From assembly GCA_016874895.1 (NCBI GenBank), contig VGSX01000088.1:1-12180 (forward strand): a DNA stretch of 12,180 nucleotides. Direction: 5' to 3'. The notes under the pieces are model-generated. The model did not search any database and was not told the DNA's origin. It worked only from the letters and a program-made list of their open reading frames with translations. The position numbers were made by a program, and so were the translations under genes. The stretch's first letter is position 1; every line of letters begins with the position of its first letter. This document shows positions 1-4,966 of this stretch, in pieces. The DNA is from Deltaproteobacteria bacterium (lineage in GTDB: Bacteria; Desulfobacterota; Desulfobaccia; Desulfobaccales; Desulfobaccaceae).

Positions 1-241
1 AGAAAGCTCGGAATCATCGAGGAAGTGGATCGCCTCATCGATGGCCAGATGGAGCTTTCGCCGGGGATAGTTGTTTTGGGGCTTATCCTGGACACCCTCT
101 CGGGGCGCACGCCGTTGTTTCGCCTCCACGAGTGCTTTCACCTATATTGCCGATAGTGCGACCGTTACCCCGGAAAATCTGGACCTGATGGCAGAGCACG
201 ACATTCATTTCCTCGCGGAATGTCAGCTGAAAGCTGAATGC
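1..241 (+). pseudogene. Decayed IS1634-family transposase relic (internally deleted, frameshifted)
   Basis: Two fragments of one transposase lie next to each other in different frames. Frame 1 (bases 1-138) reads KLGIIEEVDRLI, then LSPGIVVLGLILDTLS and TPLFRLHECF. This matches the remembered pattern of the N-terminal DUF4277 domain of IS1634-type transposases. That frame stops at the TAG at 154-156. From about base 137, frame 2 reads TYIADSATVTPENLDLMAEH and then DIHFLAECQLKAE. This resembles the region around the second catalytic Asp of the DDE domain ('VADSALYTEENL...ITRVP'). About 180 family residues are therefore missing between the two pieces, and no C-terminal catalytic Glu region follows. 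No terminal inverted repeat is visible; the left end lies outside the window. The relic ends at the stop of the convergent cyclase gene. Family assignment is from memory of the motifs, not a search. Confidence 0.68.
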
Positions 242-245
242 CCTC

Positions 246-2393
246 TCACTTTTTATCCGGCCGGAAGACGGCGTCCCAGCCGTCGGGCAGCCCCTGGGCC
301 AGAAGGTCCCGGCAGCGTTGGCTGAAGACGGAACTGGGGCCATGGTCCGGCCAGTGCTGCAGGGCCTCTTGAAAAGACTGCCAGGCCAGGTCAAACTCTC
401 CCCGTCGGTAATACCGCAGCCCTGCGGCAAAGGCCATCCGGGCGTTCATCCGGGCAGACATAAGTTCTCCATGCCGGCCCAGGGGTTGGAACACCGCCAG
501 TAGTGTGGCCCGGCCCTTTACGACCACCCAGTCCAGTTCCAGGAATTCTATGACACCCTGGCACTCCTGGGCCGTGCTGTAGCTTACCAGAATCTCGGTG
601 CCGTAAAATTTGTTGAGCCCCTCCAGGCGGGAGGCCAGATTAACGGTATCGCCGATAATTGTATAGTCAAAGCGTTTCTGGGAACCCAGGTTGCCCACCA
701 CGGCCTCCCCGGTGTGCAGCCCGATGCGGCACTGCAGGAGCGGCCAGCCCTTTTCCTGGAAACGCTGATTAAGTTTAGCCAGCGCCTCCTGTTGCCGCAG
801 GGCGGCCCGGCAGGCCCGGACCGCATGATTATCCAGGGGCAAGGGGGCTCCCCAGAAGGCCATAATGGCGTCTCCTTCAAATTTGTCCACCGTGCCCTGT
901 TCCTGGAGGATAATATCGGTCATTTCCGACAAATAGTCATTCAGAAGATTGACCACCATTTCTGGCGGCAGGCTTTCGGACAGGGTGGTAAAGTTGGCCA
1001 GGTCCGAGAAAAAAACGGTCAACCGCCGCCGTTCGCCCCCCAACCGGACCTTTTCCGGGTGCCGGAGCAGGTGGTTGATGACGTCCTCGGACATATAGCG
1101 GGAGAACATGCTCCGGATGGCCTGTTTCTGCCGTCCTTCGGTGGCATAGCTAAAGGCCGCGGTCAAGACAAAGGCCAGTCCCAGTCCGGCCGCCGGGAGC
1201 ACCGGCGCCAGGAGCCAGCCCTGCATAAACAAGGCCGCGGTCGCTCCGATATGCAGGAGAACCAGGAGTACCAGGGCGGAGAGGATCACCACGAGGCGCC
1301 GGGCAAACAGGACCATCACCGTGACGCTGAGCGTCAGGGCAAAAGTCCAGAGCCAGGTGAGCCAACGGGGCACCGGGGTTAAAAAATCTCCCTGCAAAAG
1401 ATTATCCAAGAGTGTGGCATGAAGCTCCACGCCGGCATAAACGGGCGCCAGGGGCGAGGGCTTAAGGTCCAACAGGCCCGGGGCGGTGGCGCCCACCAGG
1501 ACCCAGGCGCCGGTGAAATCCGCCAACGGATAAATGGGGGCTTGACCGTGGAGGCAGCGGACCTCCGATTGAATCACATTGGCGGCGCTGTAGCGGCGAT
1601 GAGAGCGGCTGGGACCGCGGAATTTCAGGAGGACCTGCCCCTCCCGGTCCAGGGGGACACGGAAACTTCCCTGCACCAGGGCGCCGGCCTGGAACTCCCA
1701 GGGACCGGGCTGGTGAAAAAGCTGGAAGGCGGCAAAGGCCAGCAGGGGCAGCCAGCGGTCCTGAAAGGGAACTGCCGGCGGCAGCCGTCGAAAAACGCCG
1801 TCAGGATCCGGCGAGCCTTCTACATTTCCCAGTCCCCGGGCCGCAGCCAGCAGCGGCGGGATGGGGGGCAGGATGGCCTGATATTCCTTGCCGAAACCCG
1901 GAGGCGCCCCGTTTATGGGCAGGCTGTGCTGCTGCAGGATGGTCGCAGTCCCGGGGTGCGGTTCCCTGGAACCCTGGGACAAGAAAAACGGGAGGATGAC
2001 ATTACCCGCGGCCCTCATGGCCTGGGCGAATTTTTCATCATCCTCTCTACCATATATGGAGCTTTCGGTGAAAAGCAGGTCGAAGATGACGGCCCGGGTC
2101 CCGGCCCGACGGCAAAAATCCACCAGAGGGGCATAGAGCTCCCGGGGCCAGGGCCAGCCAAGACCCCGATCCCGGAAGAAATCGATATCGGGTTGCTCGA
2201 TGGCGATGACGGCGATATCCGGAGAGGCAGGGCGTAAAGGCAGGTGGCGGAACAGCAGATCCCCCGTCTTCAGGGAGTAAGGTGTCAGGAACCCGGAAAG
2301 ATCCACAACCGCAACAACGGCCAGGGTAATCATGACCAGCGCCGCGGCAGCCTTGAGTTTGCCCCCCGGGGTGTGATAAGGAATGTGGATCAT
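246..2393 (-). CDS. CHASE2-domain class III adenylate cyclase, membrane-bound
   Basis: This 715-residue protein should make cyclic AMP from ATP in response to a periplasmic signal. Residues about 14-37 form a first membrane segment. Residues about 38-335 are the extracytoplasmic CHASE2 sensor (VIFDLLFTE, then GNVEGSPDPDGVFRRLP). Three membrane segments lie at about 344-415, followed by the cyclase domain at about 455-630. The catalytic set is complete: metal-binding Asp464 (FFSDLANFT) and Asp508 (KFEGDAIMAFWG), adenine-selecting Lys504 and Asp576 (FDYTIIGDTVNLASRLEG), and transition-state Asn585 and Arg589. That pattern favours ATP over GTP. The tail (about 650-700) looks like one TPR-type helical pair, common in this architecture. 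The start is the first ATG; its ribosome site is weak (AGGA 11 bases upstream). It is the last gene of the minus-strand block. No dedicated cAMP effector gene is present here. Confidence 0.95.
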   Translation of the reverse strand: MIHIPYHTPGGKLKAAAALVMITLAVVAVVDLSGFLTPYSLKTGDLLFRHLPLRPASPDIAVIAIEQPDIDFFRDRGLGWPWPRELYAPLVDFCRRAGTRAVIFDLLFTESSIYGREDDEKFAQAMRAAGNVILPFFLSQGSREPHPGTATILQQHSLPINGAPPGFGKEYQAILPPIPPLLAAARGLGNVEGSPDPDGVFRRLPPAVPFQDRWLPLLAFAAFQLFHQPGPWEFQAGALVQGSFRVPLDREGQVLLKFRGPSRSHRRYSAANVIQSEVRCLHGQAPIYPLADFTGAWVLVGATAPGLLDLKPSPLAPVYAGVELHATLLDNLLQGDFLTPVPRWLTWLWTFALTLSVTVMVLFARRLVVILSALVLLVLLHIGATAALFMQGWLLAPVLPAAGLGLAFVLTAAFSYATEGRQKQAIRSMFSRYMSEDVINHLLRHPEKVRLGGERRRLTVFFSDLANFTTLSESLPPEMVVNLLNDYLSEMTDIILQEQGTVDKFEGDAIMAFWGAPLPLDNHAVRACRAALRQQEALAKLNQRFQEKGWPLLQCRIGLHTGEAVVGNLGSQKRFDYTIIGDTVNLASRLEGLNKFYGTEILVSYSTAQECQGVIEFLELDWVVVKGRATLLAVFQPLGRHGELMSARMNARMAFAAGLRYYRRGEFDLAWQSFQEALQHWPDHGPSSVFSQRCRDLLAQGLPDGWDAVFRPDKK

Positions 2394-2708
2394 GGCAGGG
2401 AAGATCCTGGAATACTCTTGGAAGGAAGGCGTTCAACCGGCAGCAATCAGCTTTCAGTAAAACTCATTGTCATGACTTGTATGTCACCCGCGAACCATGG
2501 AAATATCCTTGCCCCCTCACCCCGACCCTCTCCCCCCGCCAGCGGGGGGCGAGGCGGTTAATGGAATCTTGGCCAAAGATGCTACTTTCGTAAGCAACTG
2601 ACCCCTGACCACTTTACTTTCTCACTAAGACGAGCGGCAAGTTATTCCACAGATTCAGGGAGCGGCTAACAATTTGAATGTAATCCTTAGCTGACCGCTG
2701 AAAGCCCA
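2394..2708. other. 315-base intergenic region upstream of the cyclase gene
   Basis: It lies between the 3' end of the zinc-ribbon gene and the start of the cyclase, both on the minus strand. It holds one dispersed palindromic repeat (2513-2549), which divides it. A weak minus-strand promoter candidate is TTGTTA (2672-2667) and TGGAAT (2649-2644), 17 bases apart. That would leave an improbably long leader of about 240 bases crossing the GC hairpin. No gene is supported here. Short repeats of the words CTGACC and TGACC are seen but are not informative. Confidence 0.6.
2513..2549 (+). repeat. Dispersed GC-rich palindromic repeat, copy 1
   Basis: The unit starts with the arm CCCCTCACCCCGACCCTCT (2513-2531). 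It continues into a strong hairpin in which CCCCCCGC (2532-2539) pairs with GCGGGGGG (2542-2549) around a two-base loop. The arm differs from copies 2 and 3 at only two positions (CC for TT in the middle). No T-run follows on either strand, so a simple Rho-independent terminator is unlikely. It resembles the intergenic palindromic elements found in many copies in some bacterial genomes. Confidence 0.75.
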
Positions 2709-2924
2709 TTAAAAAAGCATCTGGAGAAAGCGGTCGTGAAACTGGCTTATTTCCTGGTGGCATTCCCCGCAGAAAAAACGCACCTCCCCCAGGATCTCGG
2801 ATCGGTCATTGACCGCCGTAAAACTGCCATCCTCGTTTTGCACGTAAAAAGTGGTAATCGTCACCTCATCCGCCACTTCATAGAATTCGGTGTCATTGCC
2901 GCAATGGGGACAGGAAATTCTCAT
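2709..2924 (-). CDS. Small zinc-ribbon protein of unknown function
   Basis: This 71-residue protein has two cysteine pairs, CPHC (Cys5, Cys8) and CGEC (Cys52, Cys55), spaced as a typical four-Cys zinc ribbon. Between them is a beta-rich segment with ITTFYVQNEDGSF and SEILGEVRFF, and the C-terminus is hydrophobic (FHDRFLQMLF). It is soluble, with no signal or membrane segment. The start ATG lies only 9 bases after the stop of the upstream lipoprotein gene. The nearest purine-rich site (GGAG inside the lipoprotein's last codons) is too far for strong independent initiation, so translational coupling is likely. I know of similar uncharacterised proteins only in general terms and assign no function. 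Binding of nucleic acid or a partner protein is possible but not shown. Confidence 0.85.
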   Translation of the reverse strand: MRISCPHCGNDTEFYEVADEVTITTFYVQNEDGSFTAVNDRSEILGEVRFFCGECHQEISQFHDRFLQMLF

Positions 2925-2933
2925 GCCGGACGG

Positions 2934-3536
2934 TTAATCTCCCAGAGAAGGTAATTTTTGGCGATATAAGGGGTTGCCCGGTTCCAGCTTCCGGGCGGTA
3001 TCGATCTCGATCTGGGCCCGTTTCTGGTGCCGCTGGGCCCTGATGGCGTCTCCCTTGGACTCGTAAATCCTGGCCTGGTGGTCGAACAGACGCGCCAGGT
3101 AGTAATGTGTGCGAGGGTCCCGAGGGTTTGTTTCATTGGAATACTGGAGGGCCTGTCTGGCCTTATGGTAATTTTTGTTATAAAAATTAACGATGCCCAT
3201 ATTCCGCTGGATCACCGACTGTGCTTCTTTACCGCTTTGCGGCAGGGCGGCCAACAATATTTTCTCAAGGTTATTTAGGGTTTGCTCATCCAAGACAGAG
3301 ACGATCTCTTCTTGCAGCATCCTGTTGCTGATCCGGATGGCCTCCTCGGCGCTGACCACGTTCCGTTGTGCAAGTTCCTGGATACTTTTGAATTCTTCGG
3401 TCTGGGAGATGTGGCTGGGAACTTTGGCAACCTCCACGGTTTGAGCGGGATGACTATCGATTTCCACCACCTGCTTGCCGCCGCAACTGCAGAATAAAAA
3501 AATAAAGCAGACTATAATTAAAACCGACCTGGGCAT
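2934..3536 (-). CDS. TPR-containing lipoprotein, function unknown
   Basis: The protein has 200 residues. The N-terminus MPRSVLIIVCFIFLFCSCGG is a short hydrophobic signal with a lipobox-like ending; Cys18 after FCS is the likely lipidated residue, although Phe at -3 is atypical. After a linker of about 30 residues the rest is helical. TPR-like repeats occur at about 95-195, for example MGIVNFYNKNYHKARQALQY, then NPRDPRTHYYLARLFDHQAR and AQIEIDTARKLEPGNPLY. An upstream in-frame TTG (3554) is possible. I chose the ATG at 3536 because AAGGA sits 7 bases before it and the signal peptide then starts cleanly. Its own promoter lies at 3642-3669. It is translated just before the zinc-ribbon gene, suggesting a shared role. 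TPR lipoproteins often scaffold envelope complexes; that role is inference. Confidence 0.85.
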   Translation of the reverse strand: MPRSVLIIVCFIFLFCSCGGKQVVEIDSHPAQTVEVAKVPSHISQTEEFKSIQELAQRNVVSAEEAIRISNRMLQEEIVSVLDEQTLNNLEKILLAALPQSGKEAQSVIQRNMGIVNFYNKNYHKARQALQYSNETNPRDPRTHYYLARLFDHQARIYESKGDAIRAQRHQKRAQIEIDTARKLEPGNPLYRQKLPSLGD

Positions 3537-3641
3537 AAAACCATCCTTAATCAAGGGTGTACTTCAAAAGGCAAAACAGGGGACTTGGCGCCCGCTACAC
3601 TGCCGTAGTTTCGATTCTGGCCAAGGCCCGGTATTCTCTTC

Positions 3642-3669
3642 ATTATCGCATGGAAGAAATCAGAGTCAA
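3642..3669 (-). promoter_or_regulatory. Sigma-70 promoter for the lipoprotein/zinc-ribbon operon
   Basis: Read on the minus strand, TTGACT (3669-3664) is followed after 16 bases by GATAAT (3647-3642). Both match the consensus at five of six positions. The expected start is near 3635, leaving a leader of about 100 bases before the ATG at 3536. It lies between the speD stop and the lipoprotein, so the two units can be expressed independently. Confidence 0.65.
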
Positions 3670-3678
3670 TACCTTCCC

Positions 3679-3694
3679 CGCCCCCAAAGGGGCG
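3679..3694. other. GC-rich hairpin between speD and the lipoprotein promoter
   Basis: CGCCCC (3679-3684) pairs with GGGGCG (3689-3694) around the loop CAAA. On the minus strand, where a speD terminator would be needed, no T-run follows. On the plus strand it is followed by TTTCTC, but no plus-strand gene precedes it. It sits just upstream of the -35 box at 3669-3664. It may slow read-through from speD, but a terminator is not established. Confidence 0.35.
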
Positions 3695-3731
3695 TTTCTC
3701 GGCCGGCAGGATGGCCGCCTCACCCGGCTTT

Positions 3732-4121
3732 TTATGTACTTTTATAGTAACGGAAGCCTTTGCGAAATACCTGGCGTTTCACCTGGCAGGGTTCCAGGTG
3801 TTGCTTCAGGACGTCGGCCACCTGATTGGCCTGTTCTTCCGGGCCGCAAGTGAACACGTCCAAAACGAGGTAGCCGTATTCCGGCCAGGTGTGGAAAGAT
3901 ATGTGGGATTGGGAAAGCAGCGTAAAACCGGTGATCCCGTGGGGCTGGAACTTATGAAAACGCGATCCGAGATTTGTTAATCCGGCTGTGTTGACGGCGG
4001 TTTTGATTGCTTGACGAAGATAGGGAAGCGAGTCTATTTTCTCCCTGTCACAACCGAAAAACTCAAGCATCAGATGGTATCCATCCGGGCGGGGATTTTG
4101 CAGCAACAATTCCCTTTTCAT
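3732..4121 (-). CDS. speD: S-adenosylmethionine decarboxylase proenzyme (SpeH/SpeD, pyruvoyl-dependent)
   Basis: This enzyme decarboxylates S-adenosylmethionine to give the aminopropyl donor for spermidine synthesis. The 129-residue length fits the short prokaryotic (class 1B) type. The core GITGFTLLSQSHISFHTWPE is followed by YGYLVLDVFTCG. Self-cleavage before Ser72 would create the pyruvoyl group. His77 and Cys92 match the processing and catalytic residues known in the Thermotoga enzyme (His68, Cys83). The residue before the cleaved Ser is Gln instead of the usual Glu. The ATG at 4121 is preferred over a TTG two codons upstream because AAAGGAGG ends 7 bases before it. No spermidine synthase gene (speE) is in the window. 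A candidate promoter lies about 110 bases upstream. Confidence 0.95.
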   Translation of the reverse strand: MKRELLLQNPRPDGYHLMLEFFGCDREKIDSLPYLRQAIKTAVNTAGLTNLGSRFHKFQPHGITGFTLLSQSHISFHTWPEYGYLVLDVFTCGPEEQANQVADVLKQHLEPCQVKRQVFRKGFRYYKST

Positions 4122-4228
4122 CAGCAATCCTCCTTTGAACGTGGTTTTCTCTCGACAGGCCTTTGGTTTGCCCCTCCTCGAAAAATTTCTCTCCAGGGTA
4201 ATCTCTGATCATGCCCACACACACGACA

Positions 4229-4257
4229 AGCTTAATGAGTAAGCGGTCAGCCGTCAA
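4229..4257 (-). promoter_or_regulatory. Candidate sigma-70 promoter for speD
   Basis: On the minus strand, TTGACG (4257-4252) is followed by a 17-base spacer and TAAGCT (4234-4229). The -35 matches five of six positions; the -10 matches only three. A start near 4222 would give a leader of about 100 bases. Position and spacing are right, but the -10 box is weak. Confidence 0.4.
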
Positions 4258-4667
4258 CTTCGGAATTAAAGTTAACTAACTAAAATATAAAAATAAATTC
4301 TACAATCCCCGACTGGTTGACTTTATTCGCTAAGTTTTTGGTGATAGCTGAACGCTAATGTTAATTATAAGCAAATATTTTCCCAAATCAAAATTATAAG
4401 TCAAGTTTGGGAGAAGTTTTTCGGTTACCTGAGGTGGAAAAAGCCGATTTATTGTTAATAAACGTGTGATGAAGGGTATTTTGTTTAAAAATATGAAAAA
4501 ATCTCTCTCCCATGGCCCCTGACCGTCCCAGGATGGGGCCAGTGAGGCATTTTGCCTGGCTCTTGAAAGTTTAAACGTTCTGCCCGTAATGCTGCTGGGA
4601 GCCCTGGAACAGTCACAACTCCGGCTGCAGTGGTCAAGCCACCCGGCCCGAACCGAGATTAAACTGT
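4258..4667. other. AT-rich intergenic island between divergent speD and plsB
   Basis: No gene is supported. Bases about 4261-4505 are visibly far richer in A and T than the flanking genes, for example the run around 4275-4300. An inverted repeat, TCCCAAA (4381-4387) and TTTGGGA (4406-4412), lies inside it. Another, TGGCCCC (4513-4519) and GGGGCCA (4535-4541), surrounds a TGA. A plus-strand frame opens at ATG 4469, stops at TGA 4520-4522 and stays open again to TGA 4706-4708. It uses AT-rich codons unlike the neighbours and overlaps the plsB promoter, so it is treated as non-coding. A minus-strand frame starting at TTG 4674 has no ribosome site and no recognisable features. Confidence 0.5.
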
Positions 4668-4696
4668 TTGACAACTTTTGGGCTTACCGATATATT
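4668..4696 (+). promoter_or_regulatory. Near-consensus sigma-70 promoter for plsB
   Basis: A perfect -35 box TTGACA (4668-4673) is followed after exactly 17 bases by TATATT (4691-4696), which matches five of six -10 positions. Transcription should start near 4703, giving a leader of about 264 bases before the plsB ATG. It is the strongest promoter match I saw in the window. Confidence 0.72.
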
Positions 4697-4710
4697 CAGT
4701 TACTTTGATT

Positions 4711-4727
4711 AACATGTCACATATGTT
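4711..4727. promoter_or_regulatory. Operator-like inverted repeat just downstream of the plsB promoter
   Basis: AACATGT (4711-4717) and ATATGTT (4721-4727) form a 7-3-7 imperfect palindrome; six of seven positions are complementary. It spans roughly +9 to +25 relative to the predicted start, where a bound repressor would block initiation or early elongation. No regulator gene is nearby and I do not recognise the site, so its owner is unknown. Confidence 0.35.
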
Positions 4728-4775
4728 GGGAAGTCGGGGCTAAATTCCATCTTTAGGCACGGTGTTAGCTGTACG

Positions 4776-4794
4776 CCCCTCACCTTGACCCTCT
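4776..4794 (+). repeat. Dispersed repeat, copy 2 (arm only), upstream of plsB
   Basis: The 19 bases CCCCTCACCTTGACCCTCT are exactly complementary to 7713-7731 downstream of plsB. The sequence that follows, GGCCGCGGC, is short and does not rebuild the long hairpin of copy 1, so this copy looks truncated. It lies in the predicted plsB leader. Confidence 0.75.
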
Positions 4795-4966
4795 GGCCGC
4801 GGCATGTTTGGGACACGGGCCTGACTTCACAAGCGCCAAGTCCATTAACCAGGCCAAACCTTCTATCGTTCGCCTCCTCGACGTTATCGCCTCTTCCGGC
4901 GAAGACGCGGCATTGGCTGCCGGCCAGGTTTTTTGAATTATCTTCATTGGTTTAAGGATGCTAGCC

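Noticed and set aside
714..1382. 222-codon plus-strand frame (and a 272-codon one at 1419-2237)
   Set aside because: Both are antisense to the cyclase gene, whose domains and catalytic residues are intact. They are rich in Gly, Arg and Gln, as expected from the complement of GC-rich coding DNA.
3701..3734. Possible terminator GCCGG...CCGGC followed by TTTTT near the speD stop
   Set aside because: The T-run lies on the plus strand, overlapping the speD stop. The speD transcript would need it on the minus strand, and no plus-strand gene precedes it.
2690..4251. Ten-base match GCTGACCGCT (2690-2699) and AGCGGTCAGC (4242-4251), the latter inside the speD promoter spacer
   Set aside because: Many 10-base matches are expected by chance in 12 kb, and no extension of the match is seen.
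4330..4674. 114-codon minus-strand frame in the speD-plsB gap
   Set aside because: It starts with TTG, has no ribosome site, runs through the AT-rich island and the opposite plsB promoter, and shows no recognisable domain or gene-like codon use.
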